DNA of 64,000 nucleotides from Chytridium lagenaria (lineage: Eukaryota; Chytridiomycota; Chytridiomycetes; Chytridiales; Chytridiaceae). The stretch lies in NCBI GenBank assembly GCA_025449115.1, contig JAHLKC010000040.1, positions 186,001 to 250,000 of the forward strand. Direction: 5' to 3'. Within the stretch, counting starts at the first letter, position 1, and each line of letters begins with the position of its first letter. The notes beneath the pieces are model-generated. The model was not told the origin of the DNA, did no database searches, and saw nothing but the letters and a program-made list of their open reading frames with translations. Both the position numbers and the translations under genes were made by a program. Shown here one piece after another: positions 26,895 through 40,152 of the stretch.

Positions 26895-27488
26895 CTTTCG
26901 TGGATGGATTCAAGTCAGAGGAGAAAAAAAAAGAGAGGCCGGCAAATTTTCAATTGAGCCTTTGCATGACAGCAGTAAGAAGCAGTAATTAAAATCTGGG
27001 ATCATGACCATCGTCAATAGGCACATTCCGTGAATTGGAGAGGCTAATTAATGTGATTTCAGCGGGGTTGGAGGCGCTGTCTTGATTTGGCCATATTGCC
27101 TCTTCTTGCGTAGGAGATGCGATGAGGACGGTTGAAGCAGACCCAATCTCCTTTCTGGAGAGTGTTAGAAGAAAAGGAGTAGGCGTCGTGGTGTGAATGA
27201 TCACGCGTCATGATTTTGTGTTATACAGCCGCGAATGTGCTAGGCTCAGTCGATACCGACGTTAAGGCTGGATAATGGACTACAAGACATATGGAGGGAG
27301 GAAATGTGAGACTTTGTTTTGAAATATTAAAGAAGACGAGGCCTTTGGGTTGAAATCACTGACAAGAGAAAGCGAAAAAGAGGTTAACGAATCGGAAACG
27401 GTGTGAAAGAAAACGGATATGGTTTTTGTCGTCGATGTACAGGGTTAATGAGCGGAACAGAAGGGTTCAAAAAGGTGGAAATGAATGC
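26895..27488. other. Intergenic, no gene seen
   Basis: 5' flank of OLA1 and 3' flank of the membrane-protein gene, both on the minus strand. A 71-codon minus frame at 26989-27204 has no ATG-led motif and is not called. Confidence 0.45.
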
Positions 27489-28054
27489 TCATTTGCCGGC
27501 TGCGTAAGCTGGTGGGAATACTGCCGTGTTGGATGGTGGTGATTGCATCTCTGTTCCAGGTTCCATCCTTGGATCCATCGTGATCAGGAAATTGCTATTC
27601 TGCGGTGTTCTCCTTCCAGACGAAGCCGCATCACCTTGTCTTCTTGCATCTGGTTGCCCATCTGCGAATGAGGGTGGGGGAGGCTCGTAAACTGGTAGAA
27701 TGTCCATTGGCGTGCAATCATCGGAGTAAGAGGGTCGACGTGGACGGCGTGGGGAACGTGTGGGGTCCGGCTGTGGAAGGGGAGAAGGACGGTTGCGACG
27801 GATGAAGAAGAAGCGGCCAAAGCAAACCAGCATCATGAGAATGGGGATGACGCCACTGTGAAATAAAACGACCTGGTTAATGCGAGGGCATTTTCTTGAC
27901 TTTAGCAGGGCCACCCACAATATACTAACAATAATACAAAGAGATATCCGACTCTCAAAGGCGTAAATGTAAAAGGAGTAGCTTCAGGCGGGACGCTTGA
28001 TACTGTTGTTACCACTGCAGGCGGCAGCGTTGTCGATGGAATGGTGGTGGACAT
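27489..28054 (-). CDS. Single-pass membrane protein with Pro-rich tail
   Basis: Unrecognised. Exon 1 from ATG 28054 gives a Thr/Ser/Pro-rich extracellular start (MSTTIPSTTLPPAVVTTVSS) and RVGYLFVLLL. After a GTTAGT...CACAG intron, exon 2 continues GVIPILMMLVCFGRFFFIRR, completing one strongly hydrophobic helix followed by an Arg-rich stop-transfer. The cytoplasmic tail holds LPVYEPPPPSF, reminiscent of WW/SH3-ligand motifs, and ends PPSNTAVFPPAYAAGK at 27489. There is no cleavable signal sequence. The topology fits a small fungal plasma-membrane adaptor or sensor. Its function is not predictable. Confidence 0.6.
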
Positions 28055-28575
28055 CCTGTACACAGTCAACAGCTGCACCCAAAAAAGGTGATGATGTTTT
28101 GTGAAATTGATCAAGGTTTTTTTCATAAGGTTTCGCTGTTACACCTAGATGTACATAATATATATAAGGCATGCCTATCGTTGTCCCCGTCCAGAGTCAT
28201 TGACTGACATATGAGTCTACGAATGGGGTTTCTTGCATTTAAACCACAATGGTTAATCTGTTGCTATTTTACCACCAACAGCCAGGTCACCATGGAGAGT
28301 AGTCATTTTGGGACACCCTCATCTTTGTATGCACATACTATTACCTAGGTTGTCCGAGAGTGGCAATGATGTTTAAATAACATGCTATTTGTTTGAATGA
28401 AGAATCTGCGCAGAAACGCTGTCATTGAGGAGATTTGTGGACATTTCTGGATTACAAGACATGTATTATTAATGTCAATTTCAAAGCAAAATGAATTGAC
28501 AAATCAATCGTTCTCAAACTAATAATTACTTTTCACTGGTATAAATCGCTTGCTCACTCCAACACCCTGTCATCA
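28055..28575. other. Divergent intergenic region
   Basis: AT-rich region between the minus-strand membrane protein and the plus-strand DUF1348 gene. It is probably the promoter of both. No frame was supported. Confidence 0.45.
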
Positions 28576-28645
28576 TGTTCAAGACAGCAGAGCTCGCACT
28601 TACAACTCCAACACTATCTGCTTCTCTTCAACAGCCGCACCGAAA

Positions 28646-29200
28646 ATGTCTCTAGCCCCCCATTTACCTTTGATAGTGCGCTTGCAAAAGTAAAGAAGGC
28701 GAAACCTTGTGGAACTCTATGAACCTGAGGCCGTCGGAATGCATACACCGAAGACACTATGTTCGTGTGGATCTAACTTCTTTCTTTGCTGTCTTATTTA
28801 TTTTATACCATATCTACGCTCCGTTACTCCCATTCAATACTGACATTTGAAACCCCCTTGTCGTAGTTGGCGTAACCGCGACGAATTTATCATTGGCCGT
28901 CCTGCTGTGAAGCGCTTCCTCGAACGGAAATGGGCCAACGAGACAGAATATCGTCTTCGTAAAGAACTTTTCTGCTTTCAAGAAAACAAAATCGCTGTAC
29001 AATTTTTTTATGAATACAAGGACGCTCTTGGACAATGGTGGAGGGCTTACGGGCTCGAGGATTGGACGTTTGATGCAGCTGGGTTGATGAAGGAAAGACG
29101 GATGAGCGCGAATGATATAAAAATTCAAGAAGAAGAGAGATGGTTTGGTGATGGGGAGCTTGATAGAGGACAAGATCCTCTTCGGCTTTTGCAGCGTTGA
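28646..29200 (+). CDS. DUF1348 / NTF2-fold protein
   Basis: Small NTF2-like protein of the DUF1348 family (PF07080), usually about 150 residues and of unknown reaction. Seen: the second exon reads WRNRDEFIIGRPAVKRFLER, KWANETEYRLRKELFCFQEN, KIAVQFFYEYKDALGQWWRA, YGLEDWTFDAAGLMKERRMS, AND. This covers the conserved part almost end to end. Exon 1 from ATG 28646 gives MSLAPP, FTFDSALAKVKKAETLWNSM and AVGMAYTEDTMF only after four single-base insertions: in the C run near 28655, at about 28700, at about 28723 and at about 28741. This is the densest error cluster in the window. The protein otherwise looks complete. The stop is at 29200. Confidence 0.8.
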
Positions 29201-29279
29201 GTTTGTGATTATTTAAATGCTTTCAAAGAAAGTGTTATTAAAGTAAATTGTTTTAGAAGCTATATATGCACCAGCCGAA

Positions 29280-29742
29280 TTAAAATTCATTTCTCCTATA
29301 ATCTAATAGACTAACTCTAGAATTCTTCTTAACGAGAAATCTCCACGATGCCGTTTCAGAATGTCCAGATACTTCAGGCGTTACTACTATTCGTTGTGAA
29401 GGACGGTGAATTCCAATCTTTTCTTTTTCTTTCCTCATATCTTCAGAAGATGGATAATCGACTTCCTCTAGAAAGAGCTTTCGCAATGACTCGTGCCTGT
29501 CTCTGAAATAGAGGAAAAGGCTCCACCTTGACCGGTACACCGATGAAACTGCAGAGGATGTTGGATGTTGAAAGGTTTTCGATATTGAAGATTCAACGCA
29601 TTTTCAGGACATAGAAAAGTGATGCATGAGAACGGTTTTGACGGAAAATGGAATTTAAATCCTCCACAGAATCAGGTTCATTCGATGTCGCTGGAGTTCC
29701 CGCCAACGCAAATGTACGATAGTTTTTCGAAAGCATGAGCAT
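29280..29742 (-). CDS. Unrecognised gene (candidate)
   Basis: Two protein-like stretches on the minus strand divergent from the SET gene. ATG 29742 gives MLMLSKNYRTFALAGTPATS and SVEDLNSIFRQNRSHASLFY. A CTCTGCAG acceptor near 29551 then opens SVYRSRWSLFLYFRDRHESL, RKLFLEEVDYPSSED and a basic tail ending LLDYRRNEF at 29280. The basic, aromatic composition suggests a small mitochondrial or nuclear protein, but no family was recognised. The splice phase is not certain. Confidence 0.4.
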
Positions 29743-29958
29743 CGAAGAAAAATCAATATGTGCATTTATGTTGTCGAGAAAATGATTATTAATAATTTTT
29801 TGCAACTTTTCTTTGATAAACAACAAAGATCTGAGATTTCGAGCGGGGATTGAATTTGAAGGCAATAAAGGACAAAAACGTAAATACAAGGCGGGAAAGA
29901 AGGGCCCGTGCCAACATCCGCAACTATCAATCCTTCGCGTTCCCTTCATTATCATACC

Positions 29959-31524
29959 ATGGTGTCCCACAGCGCCACACCTGGAGGCCTTTACTCCATC
30001 AACGATCCCGCTGTTAAGGTGAACTACGACCCCCGTTGGGGACGAGGTTATGTCGCCTCAAGGGACTTCGCTGCAGGCGACACTCTACTCGTCGGGAAGC
30101 CTTTTGTAATTGTGCCCGACCTTGATTCAAGGGGCCATGTGTGTGCTGGGTGTGTCCGTCAGCCTAACAAGGAAGACTGCAGCCGCAAACTCCCGTATAC
30201 CTGCTTGGACGGCTGTGGATGGGCCACATATTGCTCTGAGGAGTGCCGAGCAAAGGATTGGAAGAGGGGTCATCAGCACGAGTGTAAAGCCTTAAAAGAG
30301 ATGGATGGATTAAACTTTGAGGGGAAGTGGGGTTACGTTGAGGACTATGCCCGTCTTGTCTTGATGATCGTCGTTGAGAGATGCCGTGAGATTGTCGATT
30401 TGGGAAGGGAATCACCGGAGTCAGTGGCTAGTTTCCTTGGAAGTCAGAGCCAAGAGCCTGTCACCCAAATACCCAAGAACACCTTTTCTGACGTCTGGAC
30501 TGCATGTACCAACGCTTCTTCCTTTGGTGCTAGGATGGATAGGGAAGTCGCATGGGTTGGTCTCATCGTCGCCCGCTTTGTAGCGTTGGTCATGTACCCA
30601 GAGGTATTGAGGACAGTGTCAACATACCAAATCAAGGCGGCCGATATACTACCCGAAGAGAATGACGCATACCTCGTTAGTTACATCGCCCAGACCCTCG
30701 CCTCCCACGCGAGCGTTATTGCTGGTAACGCGGATGGCTCTGAAGCAAAGGGCTTGGCTGGGCATCCTCTATTGTCTGACCTTATTGAAGGTCTTGGAGG
30801 AGACCTCGATCAAGTCGCCAAGGTTCTCGCCTCGTCAATATCATTGACCTGCAGGGAGGAATGCAATTCCTTTGGACTCTACAACTTTGCAAGACTTGGC
30901 AGTGAGGAGGAGAGACAGGGGTACGCTGGTCGGGTCTTCACATCGCCCATATTTTTCAACCACTCGTGCTCTCCAACGTGGGTCATATTTTCCGTGACTA
31001 CGCGCTCCCGGAGGCTGAGTCAAAGGTCGTTAACGGATGTCTCGTATTTTACGCTTTAAAATTCCGTCAAGGCAGGGGATGAGCTCTGCATCTCCTACGT
31101 CGGAGCTGTTGACGAAGAATTCGGCCTTCTGAGACGTCGCAAGAACTTAAAAGAAACCTTTTTCTTTGATTGCGGATGTGAGCGCTGCCGTGTCGAGCTT
31201 CTTTCGCATTATGCCACCACCAGCGACGATGCAAGTGGCCCTGTTGACACCAAGTACACGTCACAACTGGACGCATTGCTTTGCCAGAGATCAGGATGCA
31301 AGGGGTTCTACAGACCTGGTCACCTGTCGCTTTCAAGCAATGCGCTGGTATCTGCAGCACATAAAAGGTCAAAGCGAACCTCTAATGAAGACGCTGAGAG
31401 GGATGGGACGCACCGAAAGGACAGTGGCGCGTCCCTCACTGAGAATAAGATGGGTGGAGTATCAAAACATTGTACCTGGCAATGTGAAGCGTGTGGATCT
31501 ACCAGAGCCGTATCCGCTACGTGA
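29959..31524 (+). CDS. SET and MYND domain protein (SMYD-like lysine methyltransferase)
   Basis: Predicted S-adenosylmethionine-dependent lysine methyltransferase. Seen: ATG at 29959 (MVSHSATPGGLYSINDPAVK), the N-SET part WGRGYVASRDFAAGDTLLVG, and a MYND zinc finger split into CAGC, CLDGCGWATYCSEECRAKDW and HQHEC inserted in the SET domain. Then follow IFFNHSCSP-NVGHIFRDYAL, the core NHSC cofactor motif, VKAGDELCISYVGAVDEEFG and the post-SET FFDCGCERCR. A C-terminal extension with CQRSGCKGF and WQCEACGS looks like further metal sites. One A is missing at 30975-30976 right after NHSCSP, and another in the A run at 31058-31061. Both shift the frame between otherwise perfect motifs. Apart from these it is a single-exon gene. 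Confidence 0.87.
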
Positions 31525-31539
31525 AAGCTACCCGTCCTG

Positions 31540-32139
31540 CTAATTATTCTTTTTATGAGAATAAAAAAAATGATAATAATATTTTAATAAATACAAAATA
31601 CGATTAAACAAGTTTGGAGTCACACAACTTTTGGCATTCCTTTTTTTTTTTTCGGGGATATTTACTTTCAATTTCTCTCTTTGAAACAAACATAAGGTGA
31701 GAAAGAAAGGGCTTTCAAATGCCGTCGCTGCCGATCCTTTATGCTCTTCGTCGGTGGTGGCGGCGTGCACAGATGCCCATACGATTGCTTGGGTTTGCTG
31801 GGTTCTATCGTCTACATGGGGGTAGGAGGACCTCGCAGTTGGATGACGATGGTCGTTTTGGTGGATGCGGGCTTGACTTTGCCGATCAAATTGTGGAGGA
31901 TTCAAGTCGTTGGCTAGGCGCAGAGCGGGGAGTGCTCTCCACCTTTTCTCATAGCCATATGCCTTCTCGACCTTAAGTGCTTTTGGGATGGTGGAGTGAG
32001 ATTGGCCTTTATCGGCGTCACATAGAGGCTTCTTGTTGTCAAAAATGAAATGAAGCTCATAGCACTCTAACATACAGACACCCTTCCGTCATTTACCGCA
32101 GTTGTAGATCTGTCTTGGGTTGTTGTGATTGTTGAGCAT
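31540..32139 (-). CDS. Unrecognised gene (candidate), divergent from DED1
   Basis: ATG 32139 gives MLNNHNNPRQIYNC. A short GTAAAT...TTAG segment joins in frame to ECYELHFIFDNKKPLCDADK, HSTIPKALKVEKAYGYEKRW and RALPALRLAND. After this point two readings compete: the long open frame to 31540, which turns His/Gln-rich, or a shifted one, NLIGKVKPASTKTTIVIQLR, that stops at about 31850. The first 70 residues look like real protein. No domain was recognised and the C-terminus is unresolved. Confidence 0.4.
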
Positions 32140-32266
32140 GGCTTTAAAAATTTATGAAACCCATCCATTCCTCCACCCTTTTTTTTTTTCGGTACTTCAT
32201 ACCTTTATCGGAGGACTTCATACTTATCATCCATCTTTATCTCCCTTCGCTTTCGAATTAAAGGAT

Positions 32267-34613
<2,347 letters not shown>

Positions 34614-35942
34614 GCTTTTAGGACACCTCTCTCTTTACCCTTTTTTTGGTTAGTTAGAGGCATCTTTTCTCGAGTTTTCTGTTTCTTTCACGCAGTCTGG
34701 TCCCTCTATTTTATTCCGGAAAATCATTGTATTAGCTTTCTCCTTCTGTGGGTGAGCAGGCTATCCTGCTTTCCCCACTCTTTCACTATTCAGCCCCTTT
34801 TTTATAATTTTTGTTTTGATCTTAGCTGGGTTATGATGACCAATTTCTGCCATATCTGGGGTAACTCTTGCAGTCTACCATTTTTCCTGTCGTGTTCTCT
34901 CGTTACCCATGTGGTTATGCAACTGTTCTATTTTTTCCTCTTTATTTTTTGCACCCGCGTAAATATCCCCTGTTTGTCTTTTATTCTGCTTTCGGTTTCC
35001 GTGGATGTTTACCATTGTTTTGATCAATTTTTTTATCTCGCATATCTTTAGTTTTGAAAGGTGGAGTTCACCAACGCACGTAGAATGGCCATGAGGACGG
35101 ATGGAGTGGATTTTAGTTTTGATCACCTCCTTTTTTTCTCTCTATTTTTTTCTCTTATATCATCTCCATTTATTTATTTATAGTGGATAGATGGCAAAGC
35201 ATCATCTTTGGATTAATATGGGAGGAGTTGTTGGGGGAACTGGCGAGATTATTTTTTTTCTAACTTTCGTATTTCTTTCATGCATAAGAAATATTTTGTT
35301 TCTTCTTCTCGTTTTGTTCTTTTTTGTGAACAGGTTGCATTTTACAGAGAATTTATTGCTCTGCGGATATTTTTGTTTTCTTTGGAGGGAAACGCGTCTT
35401 TTTTTCCCTGTTTGTTGTTGTTGCCTGTTCCACTGTAAAGAGAGTTGGATAGGATTCTCTTATGTGGTGTTGTGGATTGGGTACTCGTTGCTGGTGGTTA
35501 AGGAAATGGAACATCCGCGTTCAATAATTATAGAGTCATCTTTTTTATCGCCCACAAACTGATTATCTTTTAAATTCTCCTATCGACATGCCAGTACTTA
35601 GCTCTGATTCTGAATGTAACTGGTTGGCTGGTTGGTTTTTAATACGCGAATGTTATCAATGTGAATGCCTTCAGTTTTCAACGACCTTAAATACATATTT
35701 ACTTTTTGATTCGTTCTCGTTTCCAGAGCACCTCCATGAGGGTAAAAAAAATTTAATAGCTGCGACTTGTGTTAAGGCGGCGCCATTCAAGTCCGGCCAA
35801 ACACGACATCCTAAACCACAGCGATCTGCACACTACAAACAGATCTCTTTTCGGAGGAACGGGGAATTCTGAACATCTATCATCGTTGACCCACCTCCTC
35901 TTTGATCTTTGAAATCACCCGATACCCAAAGTAGAAGAAATC
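34614..35942. other. Long T-rich non-coding region
   Basis: 1.3 kb between DED1 and the Vps9 gene, both plus. The plus strand is pyrimidine-rich, mostly T, as far as about 35570. Open frames here translate to Phe/Leu/Ser runs typical of T-rich DNA and are not called. It likely contains a long DED1 3' UTR and the downstream promoter. An undetected non-coding RNA is possible. Confidence 0.5.
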
Positions 35943-38300
35943 ATGGTTGACTATGAGCATTTCTTGAGCCAGCTTCGGCAAGAGGAAGCAATGAATCTCA
36001 CGGCGCAGCTTAAATCGTATGTGGATTTTTTCTTTTTTTCATGCATGGCTTTTTAGTCTGCCATTTGACGAAGTTATCTCCGCTAACACTCCTTGTTACT
36101 TTCGTTTCTCAATCGATTTGTTGTGGCGTCTTCCTTTCTTCTGTAAACCCCGTCGGTCTATCGATCACTTTTGCATGACATGCGTCAATACTGCAAACGG
36201 AAAGATTCCTAAAGGCGTTTCATGCACAACAGAGGCCTATTCCCGAACAGCGAAAAGCTGTTGCTCGGTTTTTGGAGCATATATATGGGGAATCGTTACA
36301 GGTTGATACGATTCAGTTAGATTGCATATGTCGGAATAGGTTTCTAAAGCATCTTATCTTTGAAATTAGAATGCCGTTTTTGCGGAAGCGACTGAAGATG
36401 ATGAGCTTGAAAATATCCGTGAAGGTTGGGAAAAGGTATAGTACAAACGCATAAGATATATTGAGTTGTCATTTTTAAAAGAGGAGTGTCATAGCTCACC
36501 GTTCTTACTATTCTTTTTTTGATTTAAAGCTCCTTATGATTAAAATCTACGATCAAGTCTTTGGTGCTCCTGGAACTGACGAAAATAAGATGACGCAGTA
36601 TTTGACACGAAAGATTGAGCAGTTTTCATGGATCCAGGAACGGCATCTAGATTTGCCGTTCCAGATGGGTGCGAGTTTAGAAGTGGCGCAGGGGGAATTG
36701 TTGAGGGTGAATGGATTTAGATGCCCAAAGGATAAATTGACCATCTTACAGAACGTAATGCAGCTGATTACGGGTAAGTTTTTGCAATTCTTTAGTCTTC
36801 TATATCTTTACTTTAATGTATTGATATTGCTGTAAAAGATTTGATTCAGAAGCAGCAACAACATGCAAATAGCGACCACCTTCTTCCTGTCCTTATCCTT
36901 GCTGTGATACGGTCCAACCCCCCCGCCCTTATCAGTAATGTCAAGTTAGTCGTGCTGGCAATTCTCATCAGTTAATCTTCTAATGTATATTAGGTACATT
37001 ATGAGATTCCGGTCCCCAACGGATATTGAGAAAGGAACGGTACAGTTCTGTCTCACAAGTATGGTACGTAAGAGTTGCTCGCGATATCTTTACTTACTCT
37101 ATATATTTTATTAAACAGATGGGCGCCGTTTCCTTTATTTACAATATGAAAATCAGTTCTCTCACGTTATCGCCCGAAGAACTCCGTCAATAGTAAGTTA
37201 TTAACTGGCCTCAATGTTTAACATTAATTTAAAGTGGTGGCAAACTTCAAGCTCCTCCACCTCGAACCCATTCCCGAAGCGAACTCCCTAGCAACACACC
37301 TCCGCCTCTTCCTCCTCGTGCTAGCAGCAATGTCACTCAATCTAATGGGGCTCTTGCCACATCTCCACCCACCTCTTCAAAGGTCAATGAAATCGCAACA
37401 ACATTTTACTCCTCCACACTTAAAATGTTTGACTCAACCGCCACCGCCATTAAAACCGTCGCCGAAACTGCAGCTGTCACGGTTGATGGATTTGCACAAG
37501 GGCTTATCGAACGGTTCAAGGAGGATGGGAAACCAGTCGGAAGCAATTCGTCTTTGAATACATCCAGCACGTCAAGTCTTGCTGATACTGATTCCGCCGC
37601 CCCCCCTGCTCCACTTTCCACAACGGACAAAAGCTGGACGTCCAAACTCATTACACCTGCCATCAATCCTCAAATCAATGCAAGACCCGGATCCTCAGCC
37701 ACTGCTCTTACTGCCCCACTTGTACCAGCAATCTCACCTACCCCGAATTCCGCCTACCCCGGCTCCGTGACGCCTCCTGAGGATCTGTATGCGCAAAACA
37801 CGTATGAACGGTTCGCAAATGCTAAAGACCGTGAGACGTTTGAAGCTGCACTCAGTGATGCAGAGAGAGGTGTATTGGAGGATTACGAATTGCAGCTTGC
37901 GTTAGCATTGTCAATGTCTATTGAAGACAGACGGGCAGCAGGTATAGATATCCCACCTTCTCCCACGAAAGATACGCCGGGACAAGAAGGTATTCTTATT
38001 GATCTCGATGAGAAGCCGAAGGAACCTCCAGGTGAACTTGAAATCTCCCACCAAGCGTCTCCCGTTACACCGTCTGTAAGGAAGCAGGTGAACGCGGGAG
38101 GGTCATTCGTGGAGGAGGATGATGATTTTGAGATACCGTTGAAAAGCCCCGCAAAGAAAAAGTCTTTAGAAACTGTGAAGGCCACCTCTTCTTCTGAGGG
38201 TGTTTTGATTGATGCTGAGAGTGCTGAGGTGCAGGCTTCATCTCCCCAAAAGACGGCGCTGACACCGACAAGCGCTTCAAACGAAGAGAGTCTTATTTAA
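35943..38300 (+). CDS. VPS9: Vps9-domain Rab5 exchange factor with C-terminal UIM
   Basis: Guanine-nucleotide exchange factor for Rab5/Vps21 on endosomes. Seen: MVDYEHFLSQLRQEEAMNLT, then KAFHAQQRPIPEQRKAVARF LEH. The Vps9 core runs KLLMIKIYDQVFGAPGTDEN, IEQFSWIQERHLDLP, LEVAQGELLRVNGFRCPKDK, LTILQNVMQLI, LPVLILAVIRSNPPALISNV, YIMRFRS and MMGAVSFIYNMKISSLTLSP. The C-terminal 290 residues are Ser/Pro-rich and contain DYELQLALALSMSIEDRRAA at about 37886-37940, a good ubiquitin-interacting motif. Yeast Vps9 uses a CUE domain at this place. Six or more introns are present. The junction of exons 1 and 2 (36020-36200) is uncertain because of a stop in the best frame. Confidence 0.87.
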
Positions 38301-38516
38301 ATCGGCTTGCCCTATAGCCCCTGGCCTTCTCTTAATTCATCTTTTGCCTGTCCGTTTCTGCAAGTCTCCACAGCCTAATAAATAATTGATGATAGCTAAA
38401 TATATGTATTCACACGTATAAGCCTTTTTACTACAAAAGGTCATTCACTGCTGCAGAGTGAGAACAAAATTTCATTTAAGACAAGCTTTTAATTTTCTTG
38501 AATGAGATCCGAAATA

Positions 38517-39958
38517 TCAATTTGCAAGTATCCTCTTCACCTCGGCTACAACAGCATCGCCAATTTCGGTAGTGGTAGCGCTACCGCCAAGATCTTTTGT
38601 TCTAAGACCCTTTCCGCCGGTAGAGGGGTCGTCGAGGACCAACTTGACGGCTTCTTCAATCGCCTTGGCCTCACGCTCCATGCCAAGGGAGTAGCGGAGG
38701 AGGAGAGCGGCAGAAAGGATAGTGCCGATGGGGTTTGCAATGCCTAATGACCGAAAAAGAATGCGTAAGAATATGTAAACATCAGAAAAACAAATATAAC
38801 CATATAAACCGTGAAAACTGACCTTGTCCAGCAATATCAGGTGCAGAACCATGAATAGGCTCGTAAAGACCAATAGCAGTCTTTCCAAACCCACTCAAAC
38901 TCGCTGACGGCAAAAGTCCCAAACTACCAGGAATGACTGAGGCCTCGTCAGAAAGAATATCTCCAAACATGTTTTCAGTAATGACGACACCGTTCAAAGC
39001 CCTTGGATCCCTGACCATCAGCATGGCGGCGGAATCCACGAGGTTGTGACGGAGAGGGATGGTAGGGAACTCTTTCTCAATGGTCTCGGTTACGACTCTG
39101 CGCCACAGCCTTGAGGTGGCGAGAACGTTGGCCTTATCGATGGAGGTAATGGGGAGCGGGGGGTTGGAGAGAAGGGCGAGTTGGGCGGCAACGCGTGTGA
39201 TGCGACGGACTTCTTCAACAGAATAGGACATTTTGTCCCATGCTACATTTAAATAAGAAGGTTAATAAAAGCAAACGCTTTTGATTCCAGTCAATGCCAA
39301 TAACAACACGAGATGCGATACTCACAGTTTCCTTCACTGTCCTCTTCATAACGGTCTCCAAAGTAGATACCACCAGTAAGTTCACGCACAATAACAAACT
39401 CGACACCTTGGACACGGTCTGCCTTGAGGGGCGACAACGGGATCAAAGACTGGGAAGGGAAGATGCAAGGTCTGATGTTTGCAAAGAGGTCAAGAGACTT
39501 GCGAATAGCAAGGAGACCCTCTTCAGGACGAGGACCTGGGGCACCGTTGCGAGCAGCGGAAGGCTTGGGCCATTGCGGACCTCCAACGGCACCGAGGAGG
39601 ATGCCTGCTGCTGAGCGGCATGCATCCAAAGTCTTTTGGGGAGGGGGTCGTCTATAAAACGATAAATGATGGCATTAGTTAAGGTCGAGCAGGGATTTAT
39701 GTACAACGGAAGGACAGGGCTAACCTGTTGCGTCAATGGCGCATCCACCAATGAGCTGCTCTTCGAACTGGAGAGTAGGATCCACAGCTTCGAGAACTCT
39801 TCTGGCCTCACGGACGACTTCAGGTCCAACACCATCTCCAGGCTTGAATGCAAGAGGTCAAGTTAGAAAGGGATACAGACTACCTGCAGGGATGAAGGGG
39901 ATAACTGTTCATGTAGAACAAAACTTACCAACAACACGATACGCTTTGGGATGGCCAT
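38517..39958 (-). CDS. LEU2: 3-isopropylmalate dehydrogenase
   Basis: Third step of leucine synthesis: NAD-dependent oxidative decarboxylation of 3-isopropylmalate. ATG 39958 gives [10 protein letters not shown], then after an intron [20 protein letters not shown] and [11 protein letters not shown]. Next are [14 protein letters not shown] with the typical [20 protein letters not shown] substrate loop, [107 protein letters not shown] and [20 protein letters not shown]. It ends KRILAN at 38517. All catalytic residues (YFGDR Tyr, DKANV Lys, three Asp) are visible. Introns are short. A break at the DDPLPKK segment near 39645 is homopolymer-like (GGGGAGGGGG). Confidence 0.95.
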
Positions 39959-40152
39959 TCTTACGAGAGTCAAAGTCGAAAGAAAGAGAAAGAATGGAGG
40001 AACGAAGGAAGGATGGGAAGAGCAAATGCAGCCAAAATTTAAATATTTTATTTTACTGATAAGATTGGATCAGAACATCAGCCCCTTCTTCAAGATCTTG
40101 TGCGTCACAGCATCATGTCAAAACACACCAGTTTTAAATCATCATGATGCCT

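Noticed and set aside
26532..26957. 141-codon plus-strand open frame
   Set aside because: Antisense to the first OLA1 exons, which carry the P-loop and Met start; no domain in the plus frame.
35191..35562. 123-codon plus-strand frame resembling a membrane protein
   Set aside because: Phe/Leu/Cys content is explained by T-rich DNA; no motif, and it begins in the DED1 3' flank.
37883..38185. 100-codon minus-strand frame
   Set aside because: Antisense to the Vps9 tail including the UIM; Ser-rich shadow of Glu/Asp codons.
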